A stretch of 64,000 nucleotides of DNA from Methanolobus profundi (GTDB taxonomy: Archaea; Halobacteriota; Methanosarcinia; Methanosarcinales; Methanosarcinaceae), in NCBI RefSeq assembly GCF_900114835.1, contig NZ_FOUJ01000001.1, positions 124,001 to 188,000 of the forward strand. Direction: 5' to 3'. Below are positions 55,566 to 62,489 of this stretch, piece after piece (positions within the stretch are counted from its first letter, which is position 1; each line of letters starts with the position of its first letter). The position numbers were made by a program, and so were the translations under genes. The notes beneath the pieces are model-generated. The model was not told the DNA's origin. It was given only the letters and a program-made list of their open reading frames with translations, and made no database searches.

Positions 55566-56348
55566 ATGGGTAACGAAGTAATGTCTGTACTTAAGAAAGA
55601 TTATATTTACAACCTTATGCTCAAAGGAAAACGTCAGGATGGTCGTTCCTTTGATGAGATAAGAAACATCGATCTTAGAACCAATGTCATTGAAAAGGCA
55701 GAAGGTTCTGCATGGATCAAACTTGGAGAGACCGAGATACTTGTTGGTGTAAAGTTACAGGTAGGTTCTCCATTCCCTGACTCTGCCGGAGAGGGTGTCA
55801 TCATAACAAGCATGGAGCTGAATCCAATTGCTTCTCCTGACTTCGAGGCTGGTCCTCCTAAGGAGAAAGCTATAGAGATGGCACGTGTTGCTGACAGGGG
55901 AATTCGTGAATCAGGCGCAATTGATTTAAGTAAGCTCTGTATTACGGAGGGAGAAGAAGTTTGGATCGTATTCATCGATATCCATGTTCTCAATAACACA
56001 GGGAACATTCAGGATGCTGCATCTCTGGGTGCAATTGCCGCCCTGCTTACCGCAACAGTCCCTGGTGAAAGAGAGGGACGCGGAGAGGATATGCCTATGC
56101 CTATCAGGGACATGCCTGTGGCCGTTACACTGGCAGACCTCGGCGGTGAGATGATGGTAGACCCTGATCTTGGTGAAGAAACAGTTTGTGACTCCCGCAT
56201 AACCATTGTTTCCAATCAGGATGGCTCAATATCAGGAATGCAGAAGAGCGGTGATGGTGCACTTACAGAGGAACAGTTGTTAAAGGCTGTGTCACTGGCA
56301 TGTGAGAAAGCATCTGAGCTAAGGGAAAACTATCTGTTGAATATCTGA
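55566..56348 (+). CDS. rrp42: Exosome subunit Rrp42
   Basis: Rrp42 is the non-catalytic RNase PH-like partner of Rrp41 in the hexameric ring. The 260-residue protein has LKGKRQDGRSFDEIRNIDL, GSAWIKLGETEILVGVKLQ and PNPIASPDFEAGPP-type segments (here LNPIASPDFEAGPPKEKAIE). The ATG at 55566 follows GAGGTG; a GTG at 55560 lies within that site. Confidence 0.95.
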   Translation: MGNEVMSVLKKDYIYNLMLKGKRQDGRSFDEIRNIDLRTNVIEKAEGSAWIKLGETEILVGVKLQVGSPFPDSAGEGVIITSMELNPIASPDFEAGPPKEKAIEMARVADRGIRESGAIDLSKLCITEGEEVWIVFIDIHVLNNTGNIQDAASLGAIAALLTATVPGEREGRGEDMPMPIRDMPVAVTLADLGGEMMVDPDLGEETVCDSRITIVSNQDGSISGMQKSGDGALTEEQLLKAVSLACEKASELRENYLLNI

Positions 56349-56399
56349 ACGGAACATTCAATATCATAGAATTCACACAATTTCAAGGAGATAAGATTC

Positions 56400-56693
56400 A
56401 TGGCAAAAAAGTATACACGAAAAGGACGTGTATCCAGATCAGCTGGTAGGTTTGGTACACGTTATGGTAGAAGGGACCGTAAACTGGTGGCAGATCTTGA
56501 AGAAAAGATGCGTGCCCCTCATAAGTGCTCAAAGTGTGCACGTCCAAATGTAAAGAGAATAGGTACAGGTATATGGAAATGTACAAAATGTGGCCACACA
56601 TTCGCTGGCGGTACATTCCTCCCTCAGACCAACGTAGGCAAGACTGTAGCCCGTTCTGTAAAGAAGGCAAAGGAAGCAGCAGCAGCAGAGTAA
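56400..56693 (+). CDS. rpl37ae: 50S ribosomal protein eL43 (L37Ae)
   Basis: This 97-residue zinc ribosomal protein has the basic N-terminus ([20 protein letters not shown]), the zinc ribbon [23 protein letters not shown] and GGTFLPQT. The ATG follows AAGGAGATAAG. rpoP begins 7 bases later. Confidence 0.96.
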   Translation: MAKKYTRKGRVSRSAGRFGTRYGRRDRKLVADLEEKMRAPHKCSKCARPNVKRIGTGIWKCTKCGHTFAGGTFLPQTNVGKTVARSVKKAKEAAAAE

Positions 56694-56700
56694 GGTTAAT

Positions 56701-56838
56701 ATGGCCTATAAATGTACAAGATGCAAAAGGAATGTTGAGATCGACTACGAGTATACAGGTATACGCTGTCCATACTGTGGACACCGTATCCTTGTGAAAG
56801 AGCGTCCAACAACCATCAAACGCATCAAAGCAGAGTAA
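56701..56838 (+). CDS. rpoP: DNA-directed RNA polymerase subunit P
   Basis: This 45-residue zinc-binding subunit (Rpb12 homolog) begins [20 protein letters not shown] and has [15 protein letters not shown]. The two CxxC motifs bind one zinc. It lies between eL43 and Brix in the conserved archaeal order. The short length is normal. Confidence 0.95.
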   Translation: MAYKCTRCKRNVEIDYEYTGIRCPYCGHRILVKERPTTIKRIKAE

Positions 56839-56844
56839 GAAGCG

Positions 56845-57312
56845 ATGCTTATCACTTCTTCTCGCAAACCATCTGCCAGTACGCGTACTTTATGTAAGCA
56901 TCTGGCATCTTTTTTCGGTTGTGAATATCCCAACCGGGGTAAGATGGGTATGGGTGAGGTCATTGACCTTGCTCAAGACTCACTTCTTATTATTATTGGT
57001 GAATATCACGGTAACCCCGGCAGTATTGTATTCTATGGTCCGGGAGGTCACTGTTTACTTTCGCTTTATATCTCAGTGTTATCTGTACCTGCTTCATACT
57101 CGAGGACTTCTGGTCCTGTAATAGAAGGGGACAATGAGCTTGTACCTTTGATGTCCGAGCTCCTTTCAGAGGATACTGAAGGATCTTCACAGTCTCTTGT
57201 ACTGGACATATCCGGTAATACCATGGAGTTCAAAGAGAATGGAAAGGTGCTTTTCAGCCTGAGGATCAAGAGCTATATGGTCTATGAAGGTGATGAGGAT
57301 TGCTCCTTGTGA
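56845..57312 (+). CDS. Brix-domain rRNA maturation protein
   Basis: This 155-residue archaeal Brix/Imp4-like protein has LITSSRKPSASTRTLCKHLA and NRGKMGMGEV near the N-terminus, as in the IMP4 superfamily. It is predicted to act in ribosomal RNA processing. The stop overlaps the start of the next gene (GTGA). Confidence 0.88.
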   Translation: MLITSSRKPSASTRTLCKHLASFFGCEYPNRGKMGMGEVIDLAQDSLLIIIGEYHGNPGSIVFYGPGGHCLLSLYISVLSVPASYSRTSGPVIEGDNELVPLMSELLSEDTEGSSQSLVLDISGNTMEFKENGKVLFSLRIKSYMVYEGDEDCSL

Positions 57313-57536
57313 CCAGGTCCGTTTTTGAAACTCCTGCAGCTTCATCCATATATCGCTCTCTGCGACCGGAACTTGAGAGTCAGGTAACTGAAAGGTCCTC
57401 TGTGGAAATGAAAGTGGAGGATTCCTGTCTTTTACTTACTGTGAGCTCTGATGATCTTGTGGCCATGCGTTCGACCATGAACACCTGGTTGCGTCTGATC
57501 CAGGTGGCTTCAGAGACCGCAGAATGTCTTGCATAG
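57309..57536 (+). CDS. Pcc1-family protein, second paralog
   Basis: This 75-residue protein resembles Pcc1 (ASSIYRSLRPELESQV, then CLLLTVSSDDLVAMRSTMNT, LRLIQVASET). It lies between Brix and prefoldin beta, where Pcc1-like genes often occur in archaea. The other copy at 7951-8184 is paired with the RecJ-like gene. A Pcc1 paralog (Pcc2) has been reported as a fifth KEOPS subunit in archaea; which of the two genes corresponds to it cannot be decided here. The GTG at 57309 overlaps the Brix stop; a TTG at 57300 is in frame. Confidence 0.75.
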   Translation: MTRSVFETPAASSIYRSLRPELESQVTERSSVEMKVEDSCLLLTVSSDDLVAMRSTMNTWLRLIQVASETAECLA

Positions 57537-57669
57537 TCATTTTTGCAGTGTAGTTATGTAGCTCTTAAATTTCCAGTGTATGCCACCTTCACATCATTGT
57601 TTTTTGTTTTGAAGGACATAGAAACATTAAAATCACTTTAGGTTTATTGGTATGCCAGGTGAAACCAAA

Positions 57670-58023
57670 ATGAGTACGCAAATACCCCCACAGATACAGA
57701 ACCAGCTGGCACAGTTGCAGCAGGTCCAGCAACAGGCACAGTCTCTTGCGATGCAGAAATCTCAGATGGAGTCCATGCAGAAAGAGTCTGAAATGGCACT
57801 CGAAGAGCTTGATAAGGTCCCTGAGGATGCTGTCATCTACCGTACAGTAGGTGAGCTTCAGATCAAGTCCAGCAAGGAAGAAGCAGTTTCTAAACTGAAC
57901 GAAAAAGTAGAGACACTTTCACTCAGATTACAGTCTATTTCCAGACAGGAAGAAAGGATCTCAAAGCGTTTCACACAACTTCAGGAACAGATCGAACAGT
58001 CCATGGGGAACCAGGCTCAATAA
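57670..58023 (+). CDS. pfdB: Prefoldin subunit beta
   Basis: This 117-residue protein forms a coiled coil, a beta hairpin linker and a second coiled coil (PPQIQNQLAQLQQVQQQAQS, DAVIYRTVGELQIKSSKEEA, LRLQSISRQEERISKRFTQL). The hexameric chaperone hands nascent proteins to the thermosome. The ATG at 57670 follows AGGTGA; an ATG at 57652 lies upstream of that site. Confidence 0.94.
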   Translation: MSTQIPPQIQNQLAQLQQVQQQAQSLAMQKSQMESMQKESEMALEELDKVPEDAVIYRTVGELQIKSSKEEAVSKLNEKVETLSLRLQSISRQEERISKRFTQLQEQIEQSMGNQAQ

Positions 58024-58083
58024 GCCCCTCCCTATACTGATGACATGACCAGCATCAATGCCTGGTAATGTCCAGAGGTTTCC

Positions 58084-59073
58084 ATGCAAGTTGAAGAAAC
58101 GGAGTTTTTCAATAAACTCCTGGATTACAATAATATTCTTTATCTTTGCCACCGGAATGCTGATCCAGATGCAGTAAGCAGTGCTTTTGCCCTTTCTGAA
58201 GCCTTAGGCGGGACTATTGGTCTTGTAGATGGCTGCAACAGAGTTGCTTCACTTCTTATTGACAAACTCAATATAGATGTGGTCGAAAAACCTGACCCGT
58301 CTGAATATGATATTACTCTTGTAGTTGACACTTCGACCAGTTCACAGCTCAATGATATCCAGCTTGGGAAGTATTGTGTGATAGATCACCATGCCACCAC
58401 AGCTCTCATTGAGAATGCCGAATTCTACCTTCATCGTCATGCAACATCAACTGCAGAGATGGTCTTTGATATACTCCGTTCCATTGGTGCTCCTGTAATG
58501 CGTCGCACTGCTATGGGTCTTTTGACGGGTATAATAACCGATACGGGTCATTTCAAACATGCCACCCAGGATACTTTCAAGACCGTTTCTGAGATCATAG
58601 CATGTAGTGGTGTGGAATATGCAGATGTACTGGAGATGATGGCTGCAACTCCACAGGACATATCAATGCGCATAGCTATGCTGAAATGCGCTACAAGGGC
58701 GACCATCGAAAGAGTGGATGACTGGCTTCTGGTTGATTCTCACGTCAATTCTTTTGGAGGTGCTGCTTCTTCGATGTTCCTTAACATCGGGGCGGATGTT
58801 GCTCTTATAGGCACTTCGCGTGATGCTAACATAAGGGTCAGTGGCAGGGCCAAGCGTGAAGCGGTCGCTGCAGGTGTTAACCTGGGCAAGATAATGGAAG
58901 ACATAAGTAAGAACTATGATGGTACCGGAGGAGGGCATGCAGGTGCTGCCGGTATAGATGTGGTAGCAGACATGGATACCATCATCTGGGAATGCAAGTA
59001 CAGGATACGTGATATCCTCCAAGGCAAACCAAATCCTTCAATATGTGATTCATTGAATGAAGAAAATAAATGA
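58084..59073 (+). CDS. DHH-family phosphoesterase (NrnA-like)
   Basis: This 329-residue protein has LCHRNADPDAVSSAFAL (DHH motif I), VVDTSTSSQL, CVIDHHATT and the DHHA1 motif GGGHAGAAG. These match nanoRNase/pAp-phosphatase type proteins, which degrade short oligonucleotides. It follows the exosome superoperon, which suits a role in finishing RNA decay. The ATG follows AGAGGT. Confidence 0.88.
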   Translation: MQVEETEFFNKLLDYNNILYLCHRNADPDAVSSAFALSEALGGTIGLVDGCNRVASLLIDKLNIDVVEKPDPSEYDITLVVDTSTSSQLNDIQLGKYCVIDHHATTALIENAEFYLHRHATSTAEMVFDILRSIGAPVMRRTAMGLLTGIITDTGHFKHATQDTFKTVSEIIACSGVEYADVLEMMAATPQDISMRIAMLKCATRATIERVDDWLLVDSHVNSFGGAASSMFLNIGADVALIGTSRDANIRVSGRAKREAVAAGVNLGKIMEDISKNYDGTGGGHAGAAGIDVVADMDTIIWECKYRIRDILQGKPNPSICDSLNEENK

Positions 59074-59103
59074 TCTTGATCGATCTTATCAAGGGGCAGT
59101 TAG

Positions 59104-60408
59104 ATGATAGAGTATTGGAACCCATTGGTTGAAAGGATGCCAGTCGATGAACTGGAGAAGTTACAGGAAAAGAAGCTCAGAAATCTGGTAGACTATGTCT
59201 ACAATCATTCTGATTTCTATAAGAAGCGATTTGATGATGCAGGTGTGAAGCCGGAAGATATCCAGACGCTTGATGACCTGAAAAAATTGCCATTTACATA
59301 TAAATCAGACCTGAGGGATACCTATCCAACAGGCATGTTCTGTGTACCCAATGAACAGCTTGTTCGTTTCCATGTTTCATCAGGGACCACTGGTAAACCT
59401 ACTGTTGTAGGTTACACACGCAATGACATCAATGAATGGTCAACCTCCCTTGCAAGGGCATTGACCTCCATAGGTGTAGGTCGTGGAGATGTCATCCAGG
59501 TAAGTTATGGCTACGGTCTTTTCACAGGTGGTCTTGGTCTTCACTATGGTGCAGAGGAAGCAGGTGTCACTGTTCTGCCTACAAGTTCTGGTAATACAGA
59601 AAAGCAACTTGATCTCATGAGGGACCTTGGTACCAGTGTAATGGCATGTACACCATCTTATTTCCTCTTCATGAACGAAGTGGCTAACAACATGGGTGTA
59701 AGTATAAATGACGATACTAAGCTCCGTGTTGGGATATTCGGTGCAGAACCATGGTCCGAAGAAATGAGGGCAAGGATCGAGGAAGCTACAGGTATCAAAG
59801 CCTATGATGTCTATGGTACCTCAGAGCTCAGTGGTCCTCTCTGTACGGAATGCCAGTACCAGGATGGTATTCATATATGGGGTGACCAGTTCCTTATAGA
59901 GGTCATCGACCCTGTTACCGGTGAACAGCTCGGTGAAGGTGAGCGCGGTGAACTTGTCATAACAACACTTGCAAAGGAAGCACTTCCACTTATCAGGTAC
60001 CGTATAGGTGATATTACGGTCATCAACAAGGAACCATGTAAATGTGGACGTACACATCCACGTATCATGAGGGTACTTGGACGTGCAGATGATATGCTTA
60101 TAGTTCGTGGTATCAACGTGTTCCCCGGACAGGTTGAATCTGTATTGATGACAATTCCTGAGGTGGGTGAACACTTCATGATCGTTGTGGACAGGGTAAA
60201 TGAACTTGACACCATGACGATACAGATCGAGATGACAGATGAAGCATTCAGTGACAAGGTAAATGATATCATTGCTCTGGAGAAAAAGGTCCAGGCTGCA
60301 CTGAAGAATGTACTTAACCTTGCAGTGAAGGTCGAACTTGTAGAGCAGGGTACCATTCCAAGGTCAATGGGCAAGGCCAAGAAGGTAATGGACAACAGAA
60401 AGCTATAA
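59104..60408 (+). CDS. Phenylacetate-CoA ligase family protein (PaaK-like)
   Basis: This 434-residue AMP-forming acyl-CoA ligase has VSSGTTGKPTVVGYT (P-loop), YDVYGTSELSGPLCTEC, GERGELVITTLAKEALPLIRYR, and GRADDMLIVRGINVFPGQVE, with a zinc-like Cys group (PCKCGRTHP). It probably activates aryl acetates to CoA esters. The ACT-domain gene begins 43 bp after the stop, and an IorA-like gene lies nearby, suggesting aryl-acid uptake into aromatic amino acids. The substrate is not determined. Confidence 0.9.
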   Translation: MIEYWNPLVERMPVDELEKLQEKKLRNLVDYVYNHSDFYKKRFDDAGVKPEDIQTLDDLKKLPFTYKSDLRDTYPTGMFCVPNEQLVRFHVSSGTTGKPTVVGYTRNDINEWSTSLARALTSIGVGRGDVIQVSYGYGLFTGGLGLHYGAEEAGVTVLPTSSGNTEKQLDLMRDLGTSVMACTPSYFLFMNEVANNMGVSINDDTKLRVGIFGAEPWSEEMRARIEEATGIKAYDVYGTSELSGPLCTECQYQDGIHIWGDQFLIEVIDPVTGEQLGEGERGELVITTLAKEALPLIRYRIGDITVINKEPCKCGRTHPRIMRVLGRADDMLIVRGINVFPGQVESVLMTIPEVGEHFMIVVDRVNELDTMTIQIEMTDEAFSDKVNDIIALEKKVQAALKNVLNLAVKVELVEQGTIPRSMGKAKKVMDNRKL

Positions 60409-60451
60409 TATGCCACAGGACATAACTTCTAATAGAATTGCAGGTGTTAAC

Positions 60452-60889
60452 ATGGAAGAGAAGATAATCAAACAGATCTCCCTTTTTGCCGAGAACAAGC
60501 CAGGTCGTCTTGCTAACATTGCAGCGAACTTCAGGAAAGCCGGTATCAATATCAGAGCTTTCACCATAGCTGAAGCAGGTGATTTTGGTATCATAAGAAT
60601 GGTGGTTGACCGGCCCGATGCTGCACATGAGGTCCTGCATGATGCGGGATTTACTGTCTCTGAGACCAGTGTACTGGGAATTGAGATGGAGGATGTGCCA
60701 GGAGGTCTCGGAAAGATCGCTGACGTGCTTGGTGACAGGGATATCAATATTGATTATGCGTATGCATTTGTCACAAAGACCGAGAAGGCGCTTCTTATTC
60801 TCAGGGTAAGTGATATCGAAGCAGCTATTGAGGTACTGCATGGGGCAGGTATCAAACTTATAGATATGGCTGACATTCAGGAGATATGA
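60452..60889 (+). CDS. Double ACT-domain protein
   Basis: This 145-residue protein has two ACT domains (KQISLFAENKPGRLANIAAN and GIEMEDVPGGLGKIADVLGD), the fold that binds amino acids. The ATG at 60452 follows AGGTG; an upstream ATG at 60410 has no site. Pairing with a PaaK-type ligase is common in methanogens and suggests regulation by an aromatic amino acid. Confidence 0.88.
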   Translation: MEEKIIKQISLFAENKPGRLANIAANFRKAGINIRAFTIAEAGDFGIIRMVVDRPDAAHEVLHDAGFTVSETSVLGIEMEDVPGGLGKIADVLGDRDINIDYAYAFVTKTEKALLILRVSDIEAAIEVLHGAGIKLIDMADIQEI

Positions 60890-60916
60890 TCTAAAAGATC
60901 ATTCTCTTTTTATCTT
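60887..60916 (+). terminator. Terminator after the ACT-domain gene
   Basis: TGATC-TAAAA-GATCA forms a short hairpin that overlaps the stop codon and is followed by TTCTCTTTTTATCTTT. Confidence 0.5.
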
Positions 60917-61024
60917 TCATACTTTTTAATAACGTATCTTTCATATTCTCTTCCGGTTCTTGTTCCTGCTATTTAAAAGTCAACCACTACTGTTTTATAG
61001 TACTTCTTGTCATTCCCCTTGAAA

Positions 61025-61372
61025 ATGAGTGATACTACTGGCAACAAAGAAGTTAGCAGGCCAAAGTCCAAACTGGGAGGTTCACATTCCACTATAATAG
61101 GTGGCAGAACCGGCAAAAAAGTAGTATCATTGGTAAGCCAGCATCCTGAAGTAAAAAAGATAATACCTTCTGTGATAACAGTCAAAGGGAAGGGGAATTC
61201 AGGAGGGATGCTGAATGCCAGGGTACAAAGACCTGATGACAGGGGTAACCTCAGATTGTTAATATCGCACGGTACCTCTTTTCAGGAGCTGCGTCTGATA
61301 ACTACGGTAGGTAGCTTTTCAGATGGTGAGCGTATCATGGAAGAACTCAATTCATTATTATCTGATGACTAA
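61025..61372 (+). CDS. DUF2103-type predicted metal-binding protein
   Basis: This 115-residue basic protein has KLGGSHSTIIGGRTGKKVV and VITVKGKGNSGGMLNARVQR, which fit the archaeal DUF2103 family (predicted metal-binding). The ATG at 61025 is not preceded by a clear site; a TTG at 61019 is the alternative. It precedes the marker 12 gene by 11 bp and is probably co-transcribed. Confidence 0.7.
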   Translation: MSDTTGNKEVSRPKSKLGGSHSTIIGGRTGKKVVSLVSQHPEVKKIIPSVITVKGKGNSGGMLNARVQRPDDRGNLRLLISHGTSFQELRLITTVGSFSDGERIMEELNSLLSDD

Positions 61373-61383
61373 GGTGGAATAAT

Positions 61384-62364
61384 ATGTTCGTTGGAATTGA
61401 TCACGGTACTACTGCAATGCGTTTTGCTGCACTTTTCCCGGGGGGAGATGTGCTGAGACTTGAAATTCCGCGAACCGAAGCTGCTAATATGACCGAAACC
61501 CAGCTAGTTGCAGCTATGGAGGATGCTTTTGGTGTGAAGAGCAAGGACATCTCTCTTATGGCTGTTACATACTCAATGGGTGACGGTATCAGTGATATAG
61601 AGGACATTAGGACTGTAAAGGACCGTGGTGTCAGAAGCATAGAGGGAGCCGGTAAGAAGACTGGTGGTGGAGGCAGGGTATTTGATGCAATAAGATCCTC
61701 CGGTATCTCTGCTGTTGTTATTCCTGGTATTCATGACGGAAGCGATACAGATGCCCGTATGAACATCTTCTCACATTCTACAAGTCCTGAAAAGATCGGT
61801 ATAGCCTATCATGCATATTCACTTGGACTGAAGGACTTCGTTCTTTCTGATATAAGTTCCAACACTGTCACCGTAGGTGTTGCAGCAGGAAAACTGATAG
61901 GTGCCATAGATGCCTGCATCTTTGCTCCTGGTCTGCAGCATGGTCCGCTGGATGTAGGGGCATTGAGGGAAGTGGATGCCGGGAAGATGAGTGCCAATGA
62001 AGCATTCGTCCATTCAGGTGTTCTCAAGAACACTCCTTTCTTGAACAGGCATGATCTTCTTGAAGCATTTGAAAAAGGTGACCCTCAGGCAATATTTGCA
62101 CTGGACAGCATCGCTCTTTTTGCATCCATGGAGGTTGCAGGTATGCAGATCCTGATGCGAGATCATGGTTCAGATGGTGAGATCGTCATCGAGGGTTCAG
62201 TTGGTGAGATACCTTATGTGGTCGAAAGGATCGAGCAACATCTTGGTGTAAAAGCTCATGTGCTTGACAGGTGGAGTGCAGCTATCGGTTGTGCTGAGAT
62301 AGCACGTGATATTCATGAAGGTTCACAGGATATACTTGGTCTTCGTGTGAACTTATCTAATTAA
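61384..62364 (+). CDS. Methanogenesis marker protein 12
   Basis: This 326-residue protein has an ASKHA-type ATP-binding start (FVGIDHGTTAMRFA) and VLSDISSNTVTVGVAAGKLIG, matching methanogenesis marker 12, found nearly only in methanogens and related archaea. Its function is unknown. The ATG follows GGTGG. It supports the methanogen assignment. Confidence 0.88.
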   Translation: MFVGIDHGTTAMRFAALFPGGDVLRLEIPRTEAANMTETQLVAAMEDAFGVKSKDISLMAVTYSMGDGISDIEDIRTVKDRGVRSIEGAGKKTGGGGRVFDAIRSSGISAVVIPGIHDGSDTDARMNIFSHSTSPEKIGIAYHAYSLGLKDFVLSDISSNTVTVGVAAGKLIGAIDACIFAPGLQHGPLDVGALREVDAGKMSANEAFVHSGVLKNTPFLNRHDLLEAFEKGDPQAIFALDSIALFASMEVAGMQILMRDHGSDGEIVIEGSVGEIPYVVERIEQHLGVKAHVLDRWSAAIGCAEIARDIHEGSQDILGLRVNLSN

Positions 62365-62373
62365 TTGTTTGAT

Positions 62374-62430
62374 ATTTCAAATTTGAAATTATAAATATGA
62401 AACGATATATTTCAAACAACCAATTTGAAA
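62374..62430. repeat. Two inverted repeats with TTTCAAA half-sites
   Basis: ATTTCAAATTTGAAAT (62374-62389) is a perfect 16-bp palindrome, and TTTCAAA (62410-62416) pairs with TTTGAAA (62424-62430) across 7 bases. Both lie in the gap between convergent genes and may act as terminators or protein-binding sites. Confidence 0.6.
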
Positions 62431-62489
62431 CTTCAAATAACTCCTATCACTGATCAGGCTAAAAATAAGTTTGCATCAATTAAAATAGA

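Noticed and set aside
54923-55567. Ser-rich minus-strand frame opposite the Rrp41 tail
   Set aside because: It is the complement of the GAx-rich codons of the acidic tail (TC-rich gives Ser), has no ribosome binding site and no similarity.
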